Shown: positions 27,853-35,428, counted from the stretch's first letter. The stretch is 46,595 nt of DNA from a bacterium (GCA_030666865.1 DAOUWZ010000007.1:1-46595), one strand, 5' to 3'. Numbers and translations: made by a program. Notes: generated by a model not told the origin, from the sequence alone.

Positions 27853-28920
27853 TTACTTACTTTCAACGACAGGCCAATTTTCAATCTTGCGATACGGATC
27901 GCCAGAATTATAGCTATGGAGATACTGAACACACAAAATTACAATTATTGAATATTCATAATCTCCTAAAAGCTGAGGGATGGCCTCTTTGATATTTCCT
28001 AAACAAGGACTGCTGCTATCCACATGAGGGTGATCATAGCTGTCTTGTTTATTTGTGAGGTTGTACATCCTCACTCCGCCGTTTCCACCATCTGTAAAAA
28101 TTTCTATCCGAAAATCACCAATGTTATAAGTTTTACCATCGTATTCAACATAAATACGATCAGTAAAGATATTAATTTTACCAGACTCAACCTTTACCTT
28201 AACAACATGAGGTACCTCATGGAGTTTTTCAAATTCTTTTAAGTACCTCTCGCTAGCTTCAGGTTGGCTTAATTTGAGCTGAGCAAGCTTTTTCCTTTGC
28301 CCGTCAAGGATCCTTATTTGTTCCACCAACTTACGTTGATAATCCTTGATAGCGTTATCAGCTCGTTCAATCTCTTTTTTTGTGCCAGTCAAAATTTTTT
28401 CAAACCTTTTTTGGCACTCGTTGAGCCACGCCTCTCTGGCTTTAGCGATCTCAGTAGCTTTTTCAGCCATAATGACCGCTTTCTTTTCCGGATCCTGCAA
28501 TGCAACGTACTGTTGCATTATCCCTGCCATAAATTCACTATTATGACCTCCATGAGGGAGATCAAATAAAACAAATATAGTTCCATCATGAACTTCGGCC
28601 AAGGTCACGGTTTGAACAGAAATAGGATCAATAATAGGAATCCCTTGTCCGCTCGGTTTAACCCCGTCGTGTTGACCGGAGTCAGTACTGCGACCAAAAG
28701 CTTCCTCTATTTTTGTACTATTAAAAGAAGCTCCCTCGGGGAGTGACCAAAACCTGATAAATAACATGCCTGGCTCGGTCTTGATTGAACTATTTTTTCC
28801 GTGCGGATTATCTACTGAAATGTTTACTTTCAGAAGTTCCGCAAATTCCTGAAGGGCAGATTCAATCTTGCCCCAATTTTCGAGATTGTCGCCAGTCCTT
28901 TCAACTTTATATTTACTCAA
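27853..28920 (-). CDS. E2-like ubiquitin-conjugating protein with coiled coil
   Basis: 355 aa from TTG 28920, chosen because GGGAGGTaaaaTTG directly precedes it; the track start (28965) is also TTG and has no such signal. The N-terminal domain (about 1-150) is unrecognised. Residues about 150-235 are a charged coiled coil (AREAWLNECQKRFEKILTG … RILDGQRKKLAQLKL). The C-terminal part (about 240-345) has the prokaryotic E2 pattern: RIYVEYDG strands, then HPHVDSSSPCLGNI with a candidate catalytic Cys306, then the helix YSIIVILCVQYLHSYN. It should accept the modifier from the E1 encoded two genes downstream. First gene of the cassette. Confidence 0.82.
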   Translation of the reverse strand: MSKYKVERTGDNLENWGKIESALQEFAELLKVNISVDNPHGKNSSIKTEPGMLFIRFWSLPEGASFNSTKIEEAFGRSTDSGQHDGVKPSGQGIPIIDPISVQTVTLAEVHDGTIFVLFDLPHGGHNSEFMAGIMQQYVALQDPEKKAVIMAEKATEIAKAREAWLNECQKRFEKILTGTKKEIERADNAIKDYQRKLVEQIRILDGQRKKLAQLKLSQPEASERYLKEFEKLHEVPHVVKVKVESGKINIFTDRIYVEYDGKTYNIGDFRIEIFTDGGNGGVRMYNLTNKQDSYDHPHVDSSSPCLGNIKEAIPQLLGDYEYSIIVILCVQYLHSYNSGDPYRKIENWPVVESK

Positions 28921-28984
28921 TTTTACCTCCCTTGCCTTTAGCGCATCATCCGGCGCAGCAGGCAAATTTATTGATTTACTTGTT

Positions 28985-29331
28985 ATTTAAATTCTTCTAT
29001 TCAGGTTTTGAGAGCGATTACTCTCTCCTCAATAATACTCTCAAAACCTTTAAGAAGAATTTAATTTTAGAAAGAATTGTTATCTTCACCCTTCACATAA
29101 ATTTATGTGAAGGATGAATATCTAATCCAACATAGCCAGATAACAAAAACTATGTGGTTTTATAATTACCCAGCACTAAGTTTTGACTTGAAACGCTTTG
29201 TGCGTTTCATTTTTTATTATTCTAATCTCTACGACCGACCATTTTAAAAATTAATCTCTGTGCGACTTTTTAATTATTTTTTGTTAACTGTCAAAACTTA
29301 GTGCTGGGTTTAATTGTCAAAGTTCATCCCG
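28985..29331 (-). other. Inverted-repeat-rich leader upstream of the E2-like gene
   Basis: No gene seen. AAATTCTTCT…TTTTGAGAG pairs with CTCTCAAAA…AAGAAGAATTT (about 28991-29064), CTTCACATAAATTTATGTGAAG is a near-perfect palindrome (about 29090-29112), and a 20-bp perfect repeat, ACCCAGCACTAAGTTTTGAC (29168-29187) with its complement (29290-29309), flanks 102 nt holding a GAAACGC/GCGTTTC hairpin. Confidence 0.65.
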
Positions 29332-29685
29332 CTAGACTTTCTTGATGCCATCAAACTTCTCCTCAAAGTCTGAAGGCGCCAGATAGTAGCCAGGAAATTT
29401 ATGAATTGAATATTTATTCAAGTCATAAATTTCCTCACTAAAATATTATTTATTCTTTTTAAATGTTTTGTACCAGCCAAAGGAAAAGAAATTACACCCT
29501 CCGCCCTGTCGGGCACCTCCCTTAAGGGAGGATATTATTTTTCCTTTCCTTTGGCTGTGATCGGTTTTGACGCCAATCAAGTCAAAGGGCACTCTCCTAT
29601 AAACTTCAGATAAGTCTATAGGGCGATCAGCTTTGTTGGCCGTTCCACGGTTAATCCGTAGTTCTGGTAATTCCGGCTGTCGCAT
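29332..29685 (-). pseudogene. Small island gene interrupted by in-frame TAA and a REP-like hairpin
   Basis: From ATG 29685 (GAAGGAtctATG) a 79-aa frame reads MRQPELPELRINRGTANK…. At residue about 48 it enters a hairpin (CAGCCAAAGGAAA/TTTCCTTTGGCTG, 29474-29557) holding a REP-like core, and it stops at TAA (29448-29446). The same frame continues for 37 protein-like codons (YFSEEIYDLNKYSIHKFPG…FDGIKKV) to TAG at 29332. The simplest reading is a 117-residue gene whose middle was disrupted by a repeat insertion; the 79-aa product itself may be functional. Family not recognised. Confidence 0.5.
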
Positions 29686-29689
29686 AGAT

Positions 29690-30240
29690 CCTTCACAAAA
29701 ATTGTAAAAATCTTTGTGAAGGGTTTATCTGATGACTAATATTTTCAGCAAGATACCTCTCTTCTCTAGATTAAGGTTTAATAACTCTTGCTAAAAATAT
29801 TAATGTCTTTTTAATTTATTATTCAGTTGTAAATTTAATGAACTATTTTATTTTCCCTATCTACTTAGGAAAATTTTGGGGGGAGTGGCTATTTTGAATC
29901 TCTACCTGCCGGCAGACAGGAATTATTATTATGATTATTATCCAAAAATATTGCCCGCTCTCCTCTTTTATCTCTCTCCCCAAAATTCTCCCAACTAAAA
30001 CAAACTCTCATCCGTTATTAGAGAGAGTTTCTTTATTGCTTAAATTAAATCTATTTGACTATGTACTTTTACAGTGTACTAACTGTCTCTCTCTTAAAAT
30101 AATATGTTGTAATGAACTCAATCATACTCTTCACTCATTCCCGCACATATTTTATATGCGGGATGACTAAAGACTACTTTTAGGAGTTGATATCGGAACT
30201 ACCTCTCTCCTCATGTGTAGTTCCAATACCAGCTACCACT
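29690..30240 (-). other. Island leader: hairpins and micro-ORFs
   Basis: No supported gene over 20 codons. Hairpins: CTTCACAAA…TTTGTGAAG (about 29691-29721), ATATTTTCAGCAAGA…TCTTGCTAAAAATAT (about 29738-29801), GGGAGAATTTTGGGG…CCCCAAAATTTTCC (about 29866-29993), AAACTCTC…GAGAGTTT (about 30002-30030), CCCGCACATA…TATGCGGG (about 30140-30162) and GGAACTAC…GTAGTTCC (about 30195-30222). Tiny frames such as MRREVVPISTPKSSL and MIEFITTYYFKRET lie between them. Confidence 0.55.
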
Positions 30241-30241
30241 C

Positions 30242-30289
30242 TTATTTCGCCTTAGTATTGCGCTTATATTTGCCTTTGGCAGATTTCAT
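30242..30289 (-). CDS. Leader peptide candidate, 15 aa, lysine-rich
   Basis: MKSAKGKYKRNTKAK, then TAA. AAGGAGAgagaATG gives a good ribosome-binding site. It is the first ORF after the predicted island promoter (about 65 nt downstream) and is followed by strong hairpins. Seven of 15 residues are Lys or Arg. It could be a regulatory leader peptide or a small basic peptide. Confidence 0.45.
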   Translation of the reverse strand: MKSAKGKYKRNTKAK

Positions 30290-30362
30290 ATTCTCTCTCC
30301 TTAGTAATATGACCCCTGCGATCCTGGCTTTAAAATTTTTCAATGTTTTAACTTAACAGACC

Positions 30363-30390
30363 AGTATAGCATACTAGCAAATTTTGTCAA
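30363..30390 (-). promoter_or_regulatory. Main promoter of the accessory island
   Basis: Minus strand TTGACA (30390-30385), 16 nt, TATACT (30368-30363), predicted start near 30355. The extended element TTGACAAAATT is shared with the divergent TrmB-like gene's promoter. All island genes down to 22.9 kb lie on this strand and I found no comparably good promoter inside. Confidence 0.6.
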
Positions 30391-30474
30391 GAGTTGGTGC
30401 CAATATTTTCTATATTTATTTAACAAATACTGATTTTATTGACGAAAAGTATAATAAAAACACTACTTTTTTGT

Positions 30475-30521
30475 ATAATTTTGTCATTTTCTATTGACAA
30501 AATTATTATATCTGTTATAAT
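30475..30521 (+). promoter_or_regulatory. Promoter and palindromic operator of the TrmB-like gene
   Basis: TTGACA (30494-30499), 16 nt, TATAAT (30516-30521). The predicted start coincides with the ATG at 30530, so the mRNA is probably leaderless. ATAATTTTGTCA (30475-30486) and TGACAAAATTAT (30495-30506) form a 12-bp palindrome over the -35 box, a likely autoregulatory site. Confidence 0.6.
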
Positions 30522-30529
30522 ACAAGTGT

Positions 30530-31321
30530 ATGGAAAAGAAAAAAAACAATCAAAAAACAACAGAGACTTCTCTACTGTCACAGGTAGGGCTTAGTAAAAA
30601 CGAGGCCCAAATATATGAAATTATGCTAAAATTAGGTAAAATTCCTGCTTCTAAAATATTTACTAATCTTAGCCAAAAACGCACTACAGTCTATGCAGTA
30701 CTGGAAGAATTGATTAAAAAAGGATTAGTAGAAAAAGACGACAGTCAACCAGTAGCTGAATTTCGAGCTAAACACCCTTACACCTTGAAAGAAATGATTG
30801 ACACACAAGTACAAAGTATAAAAACAGCTGAAAATAAGCTAGACGCCGTGCTACCTGATTTTATATCTTTTTATAACCAATCTCAAAAACGCCCTGGGAT
30901 TGTATTTTATGAAGGTATAGCCGGAATAAAAAAAATCCACCAAAACATTTTGACGGAGCAAAAAGAAATTCTAGCTTATGTGTATATAAATAAAGAGGTT
31001 GATAAAATTCTGGCTAACTACTGGGAGTCATATTATAAAACCAGAATAAAAAATAATATTCATGTTCGAGCTGTATCACCCAACAATTCTGACGGCAAAC
31101 AATACAAGAAAAACGACGAAAAAGAACTACGTGAGACTAGGCTTATACCAGAGGATCAATTTCCTATTACGATCGAAAAAAACATCTGCGGCAATAAAGT
31201 TGCTTATCTATCTTTGCAACCAAACGAACTTCTTGGCGTCATGATTGAAAGCGCTGAAATTGCCAAAACCGAAAAATCCATATTTGAACTTGTTTGGAAA
31301 CAAGCTAAAAATTACATTTAA
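30530..31321 (+). CDS. TrmB-family transcriptional regulator
   Basis: 263 aa. The N-terminal winged helix matches the TrmB type (LSKNEAQIYEIMLKLGKIPASKI…QKRTTVYAVLEELIKKGLVEK, about 18-75). A linker helix (about 88-115) leads to a C-terminal sensor/PLD-like region (FYEGIAGIKKIHQNIL … AVSPNN … NKVAYLSL) as in TrmB-like CPR regulators. It is divergently oriented to the ubiquitin-like island and shares a promoter motif with it, so it may repress both. No Shine-Dalgarno and essentially no leader. Its last four bases overlap the end of the convergent methyltransferase gene. Confidence 0.85.
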   Translation: MEKKKNNQKTTETSLLSQVGLSKNEAQIYEIMLKLGKIPASKIFTNLSQKRTTVYAVLEELIKKGLVEKDDSQPVAEFRAKHPYTLKEMIDTQVQSIKTAENKLDAVLPDFISFYNQSQKRPGIVFYEGIAGIKKIHQNILTEQKEILAYVYINKEVDKILANYWESYYKTRIKNNIHVRAVSPNNSDGKQYKKNDEKELRETRLIPEDQFPITIEKNICGNKVAYLSLQPNELLGVMIESAEIAKTEKSIFELVWKQAKNYI

Positions 31322-33237
31322 GCGGCTTGAGCAATATCTGGCTCATACCGATAAGAATCGCTTACAACCTTGTCTGGTTTTTTAGCAGTCACTACTAATT
31401 CCTTAACTTCCAAATATTCCTTCCTCTCTTCATCTTTTGAAGTAATAAGATAAGTATCAAGATCTATACTCTCATAACCGACACTTTTTAATAAATTCCT
31501 TATCTCATCACGGCCTGGAAAAAATCTAGGTGTAGCATTTTCATTATAAACACAAGCCACTCCGGGTTCCAAACAAGTGTCATCTCTACTAACCCCTATT
31601 GGGTCATCAGGATGACGTTTAAGATTTTCATTAAGCGCGTATTTATATGCGCCGACTGTTCTGTCTGGTATTTCAATGTAAACCATACCGCCAGGCTCTA
31701 ACCGGTTAAATACTTGAACTAAAACATCACGTTGATTATCAATTGTTCCGGTCTCGCAAAATGTATGCCAAGTAAATGTCGCCATATCAAACTTTTTATC
31801 AGGCTGATCAATTAAAGTTTCTTCAAGTTCAAAAAAATTTCCATGCTTTATCTGATAGTTTTGTAAAACCTTACCTCGATCAAAATTTAAATCTTGCTCA
31901 GTAATTACATCATCTTGTATAAGTTTTTTAAGATGAAACCAGCTAAACCCCGGTTTATCTGTTTTATCAATTTCATTTTTTATTCTTTCTTTTATACTAT
32001 CTATCTCACTTTCTACTTGATCAATCCCCAATACTTCCATCCCTTTCATAGCCAATGGTATACCGACTCTACCTTCACCAGTTCCTAAATCTAAAACCGT
32101 TTCATAGTCATTTTCTTCTATCTTTTTAAATAAATGGGCGAGTGCTTGTCTGGTATCTGCTGTTTTTTCTTCTATTCTATTTAGCGTATCTTGATTGCTT
32201 AAATTTAGCTCGTACGGATTTTCTTGCATAGCAAAAGTTTCTAGCTCATAAGCTTGCAGGTTTGCCTCATCAAATTTTATATCAGGCTTATTATTACGCG
32301 TATAAACAAAATCTTTCAACAACATCATGAGCTCCTTTTGATCATCAGTGAGTGAACTAACTAAATCATAATTATTATATAAAGCTGTAATCTCCTTTTG
32401 TCCACCAATTTTTAGTAGTTCACCCTTAATAGTTTTTGAAGAAAAACCCACGCGAATTGGTTGATTATGAAAATATTCCTCTAAACGCTCTTTTGTTTTT
32501 ACTAATTTATCATCTACTACTTGTCCTTGAGCTAACTTTTCTTTAATTTGACCTCTTATTTCATTATAAACTTCTCTAAACTGCGTTTCTATCTGAGAAA
32601 GAATTGTATTATCAAGATACCGGCCAGAATTCTCTTGTTCAAATATTATCACATCAGGAATTGCTTCAGACTGATTAATAATTTCTGCTACATCATAAGA
32701 AAAATCTTCAGTAAAAGTAACATTACTGTCAATTTGACTAAATTGTTCCTGCGCTTTTTCCCTAAACTCTTCTGAACTTTGAACTTGTATATTAAGAGAT
32801 TGATTTTTTATTTTTTCTATATTCTTGCTATCAAATATATAAGTATCAATAAGTTTAATGCCATTATTTTTTAAATCTTCAAAACTATGCACTGTTGATA
32901 CAAACTCATGCAAATCTGAAACAGCGCTTTCAATTATACTGCCTAGCTCATTATAAGATGTTATTTTTTTATATTCACCATTAACATACAAAATTGTTTC
33001 TCCATGTACCTGTAATTCGTTAACGGCATCAAGGAAATTTTCTCCATACTGCTGTAAACTTTTTGAAACACTTTGATCAAAAAAATCAGGATTTTCAACT
33101 TCTGAAAGAATATCTTGCATCCTTTGAACAAACTGCTCGGTTAATTTATTATATTCTTTTTGTTCAGTAATCACTCTTTCTAATGTATATTCTTTTAATT
33201 CTTTTTTATCTAATTCATCTTGTTCTTTATATATCAA
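31318..33237 (-). CDS. Coiled-coil protein with C-terminal SAM-dependent methyltransferase domain
   Basis: 639 aa in the track frame from TTG 33237. The first about 360 residues are charged and helical with no known domain. The Rossmann methyltransferase domain starts near 375 with motif I VLDLGTGEGRVGIPL and the acidic strand VLGIDQ, and continues with FDMATFTWHTFCETG and PGGMVYIEIPDR. The substrate is unknown. The 5' end is unusual: a 14-bp unit, GAAGTAATAAAAAA on the coding strand, is present twice (33341-33368), which shifts the frame. With one copy the ORF would begin at ATG 33392 (MNESIIPEEVIKNDIP…) and run straight through. As read, the gene is either off, started internally at GGAGaaTTG, or mis-assembled. 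Confidence 0.75.
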   Translation of the reverse strand: MIYKEQDELDKKELKEYTLERVITEQKEYNKLTEQFVQRMQDILSEVENPDFFDQSVSKSLQQYGENFLDAVNELQVHGETILYVNGEYKKITSYNELGSIIESAVSDLHEFVSTVHSFEDLKNNGIKLIDTYIFDSKNIEKIKNQSLNIQVQSSEEFREKAQEQFSQIDSNVTFTEDFSYDVAEIINQSEAIPDVIIFEQENSGRYLDNTILSQIETQFREVYNEIRGQIKEKLAQGQVVDDKLVKTKERLEEYFHNQPIRVGFSSKTIKGELLKIGGQKEITALYNNYDLVSSLTDDQKELMMLLKDFVYTRNNKPDIKFDEANLQAYELETFAMQENPYELNLSNQDTLNRIEEKTADTRQALAHLFKKIEENDYETVLDLGTGEGRVGIPLAMKGMEVLGIDQVESEIDSIKERIKNEIDKTDKPGFSWFHLKKLIQDDVITEQDLNFDRGKVLQNYQIKHGNFFELEETLIDQPDKKFDMATFTWHTFCETGTIDNQRDVLVQVFNRLEPGGMVYIEIPDRTVGAYKYALNENLKRHPDDPIGVSRDDTCLEPGVACVYNENATPRFFPGRDEIRNLLKSVGYESIDLDTYLITSKDEERKEYLEVKELVVTAKKPDKVVSDSYRYEPDIAQAA

Positions 33238-33340
33238 TTCTCCTTTATCTGTTACCTCACTAGCTGAAATTTCACTTCTTTTTGGAATTTCAAAACCATC
33301 CTGACCTTTATCAAAATCTGGAGTTTGGACTGGAATATCA

Positions 33341-33368
33341 TTTTTTATTACTTCTTTTTTATTACTTC
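33341..33368. repeat. 14-bp tandem duplication causing a frameshift
   Basis: TTTTTTATTACTTC occurs twice in tandem. Deleting one copy joins ATG 33392 in frame with the methyltransferase gene. Confidence 0.85.
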
Positions 33369-33475
33369 TTCTGGAATAATTGATTCATTCATAAAAATAT
33401 TCAATAGGTTATTATACACCTAATTACAGAAAAAATCAACCCTGAGCGGGGTATAAATACCTACTTTATTATAAC

Positions 33476-33494
33476 AAAAAACCCTCACCTAGGG
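33476..33494 (-). terminator. khpA terminator candidate
   Basis: Minus strand CCCT-aggtg-AGGG followed by TTTTTTGTT; short stem. Confidence 0.45.
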
Positions 33495-33529
33495 CGAGAG
33501 CTTTCTGTTTTATAATCAAATGATCAAAA

Positions 33530-33850
33530 TTAAAGTTGTAAATCGTCAACTGCGCTAGGAGCAGCTTCTTCAGTGACGGGAGTTTCTTTTCGCGGTCTTC
33601 GAGAACCTTCTGGTTCATCAATTTTTAAGTTAACACGAGCATTATTTCTTGCGCCAACAACGCGTAGCAAGGTTCTAATAGCTCTGACGGTCTGACCACT
33701 TCGACCGATTACCTGACCCATGTCTTCTGAGTTGATAAAAAGAGTGATAAGTACACCCATTTCATCAATTTTGCGTTCAGTTTTAACATCATCTGGATGA
33801 TCAACTAACGCTTTTACAGTTTGTTCAACAAACCCTTGATCTTGTTCCAT
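33530..33850 (-). CDS. khpA: KH-domain RNA-binding protein KhpA
   Basis: 106 aa. KhpA is a small single-KH-domain RNA-binding protein that acts with KhpB in many bacteria and influences cell-wall and division mRNAs. The core has EQTVKALVDHPDDVKTER, the GXXG loop in MGQVIGRSGQTVRAIRTLLRVVG, and then VNLKIDEPEG. The usual length is about 75-80 aa; the extra C-terminal 25 residues (RRPRKETPVTEEAAPS…) are low-complexity. It has its own promoter (TTGACA-16-TATTAT) divergent from the second GspE-type ATPase. In many bacteria it sits next to rpsP; here they are 1.6 kb apart. Confidence 0.92.
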   Translation of the reverse strand: MEQDQGFVEQTVKALVDHPDDVKTERKIDEMGVLITLFINSEDMGQVIGRSGQTVRAIRTLLRVVGARNNARVNLKIDEPEGSRRPRKETPVTEEAAPSAVDDLQL

Positions 33851-33955
33851 TGTTTTCTTGATTAATTCTTAGAAACAATTAGCTCTTTCAAAACAATTAG
33901 CTCTGGCAGTCCTATAACTTACCCGACCTGAAATGTTTAAAAAGTACGTAAATGT

Positions 33956-34006
33956 ATAATATCACAAACATCCTATTTGTCAATAAGACATCATTAGATG
34001 TATAAT
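33956..34006. promoter_or_regulatory. Divergent promoters with overlapping -35 boxes
   Basis: Plus strand TTGTCA (33977-33982), 18 nt, TATAAT (34001-34006) for the ATPase gene. Minus strand TTGACA (33983-33978), 16 nt, TATTAT (33961-33956) for khpA. Same arrangement as at 2142-2191. Confidence 0.6.
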
Positions 34007-34010
34007 AGTA

Positions 34011-34189
34011 TGAGATGGTTATAAAATTATTTTGTAGCGAAATTTAATTCATTTCATACGAGACAAGGAAGACAAACAAAAATATTTGAAGCGTAGCAGT
34101 AGCTACGGTGAAAGTATTTTTGTGCTAGTCTAACAAAATCGCAGTTGGAATGAATAAATTGTAGTCAGAATAATTTTGTAACTATCTCA
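34011..34189 (+). repeat. 180-bp inverted-repeat element, copy 2
   Basis: 179 bp. The core (34049-34135) is almost identical to copy 1 (2198-2377). The ends differ from copy 1 but still pair with each other: TGAGATGGTTATAAAATTA with TAATTTTGTAACTATCTCA, with only G-U type differences. It begins 5 nt after a TATAAT box and ends 12 nt before the ATG of the next gene. Confidence 0.85.
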
Positions 34190-34201
34190 ATATTAAAAAA
34201 C

Positions 34202-35371
34202 ATGGAGGAAAAAAATAAAAATTTATCAGCCACCAGTGTCCTAAATAATTACCTGCTAGAAGCGGTCCGATCAAGAGCGTCAGATATTCATTTTGAAGCT
34301 GACAATAACTTTTTACGCGTTCGTATGCGTATTGATGGCAGGTTAAAAGAAATTGGTAAAGAGAGTATGGAAACCCATTCGCAAGTCGTAGCTAGAATCA
34401 AAGTACTTGGTGAAGTTGATATGGGTGAAAAAAAACATAATATTGACGGACGTTTTCCAATAAAAATTTCAGGTGAGAATCTTGATATTAGATTCTCAGT
34501 CTTTCCAACTATTCATGGCGAGTGCGTCGTCCTTCGTATCCTGCACACTTCCAATATAGAATTAGGCCTAGAACCCTTGGGTATGAATAAAACCCAATTG
34601 AAAAATTTTATTGAGATGATTCACAAACCATACGGCTTATTACTGGTAACAGGTCCCAATGGCTCTGGCAAAACAACTACGCTGTACTCTGCGTTAAACT
34701 CAATAAACTCAATAGAAAAATCAATAACAACCCTGGAAGATCCAGTTGAATATCATTTGCCGCTCCTCAGGCAAACCCAAATTGACAAAGACAGGGACAT
34801 AACTTTCGCTACTGGCTTAAGAGCATTGCTCCGGCAAGACCCTGATGTAATCATGGTGGGTGAAATTCGTGATCTAGAAACTGCAAAAATTGCGGTTCAA
34901 TCTTCTATCACTGGGCATCTGGTCTTTTCCACCCTACACACCAATAATAGCATTGGCGCGATGATCCGCCTTTTAAATATGGGAGTTGAATCATTTTTGG
35001 TTGCCTATGCAACTCTTGGGGTGGTAGCGCAAAGGCTGGTAAAAAAAATATGTAGCGAATGCAAAGAAGCTTACATGCCGCCACCTGAATTGCTTAAAAC
35101 TTTGGACATAGATAAACCGGTTGAATTTTATCGCGGTCGCGGTTGCGCCGCTTGCGATTTTACTGGCTACCGAGGACGAATTGCTATTTTTGAACTATTT
35201 ATCATGACAGACGAAATCAGAAAATTATTATTGAAAAATGTTAGCTTTGAAGAAATATTTGAAGTTGCTCGAAATCAAGGCATGAAAACACTGCGCGAAC
35301 ACGGTATAGAAAAAATAATTGAAGGTATAACCACCCCTGAAGAAGTAATACTCATTACTGAAAGAAGGTAG
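34202..35371 (+). CDS. Short GspE/PilB-family ATPase
   Basis: 389 aa, the second such ATPase in the window. It lacks the N-terminal MshEN domain and begins directly with the N-terminal ATPase subdomain (SDIHFEADNNFLRVRMRIDG). Walker A is GPNGSGKTTTLYSA, Asp box TTLEDPVEY, Walker B DPDVIMVGEIRDLETAKIA, His box GHLVFSTLHTN. Zinc motifs CSEC and CAACDFTGYRGRIAIFELF keep it in the GspE/PilB branch, not PilT. It could drive a DNA-uptake or pilus system with fewer parts. Its 5' UTR is the 180-bp hairpin element. GGAGG lies just after the ATG, not before it. Confidence 0.92.
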   Translation: MEEKNKNLSATSVLNNYLLEAVRSRASDIHFEADNNFLRVRMRIDGRLKEIGKESMETHSQVVARIKVLGEVDMGEKKHNIDGRFPIKISGENLDIRFSVFPTIHGECVVLRILHTSNIELGLEPLGMNKTQLKNFIEMIHKPYGLLLVTGPNGSGKTTTLYSALNSINSIEKSITTLEDPVEYHLPLLRQTQIDKDRDITFATGLRALLRQDPDVIMVGEIRDLETAKIAVQSSITGHLVFSTLHTNNSIGAMIRLLNMGVESFLVAYATLGVVAQRLVKKICSECKEAYMPPPELLKTLDIDKPVEFYRGRGCAACDFTGYRGRIAIFELFIMTDEIRKLLLKNVSFEEIFEVARNQGMKTLREHGIEKIIEGITTPEEVILITERR

Positions 35372-35399
35372 TCTATAATCTATATTTATACAATAACAA

Positions 35400-35428
35400 G
35401 TAGGGACAGAGCATTGCTCTGTCCCTAC
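35400..35428. terminator. Palindromic terminator between the ATPase gene and rpsP
   Basis: GTAGGGACAGAGCA-t-TGCTCTGTCCCTAC, perfect arms of 14 bp between converging genes. Confidence 0.65.

Noticed and set aside
24713-29685. Alternative genetic code (stop codons reassigned) to explain the interrupted island ORFs
   Set aside because: The interruptions use TAG and TAA, housekeeping genes end normally at TAA, TAG or TGA and none contains internal stops, so decay, readthrough or errors are simpler.
22860-30355. Integron-type cassette array as an explanation for the hairpin-separated small ORFs
   Set aside because: The stems lack the conserved GTTRRRY core and paired L/R boxes of attC sites, they differ in sequence, and no integrase is in the window.
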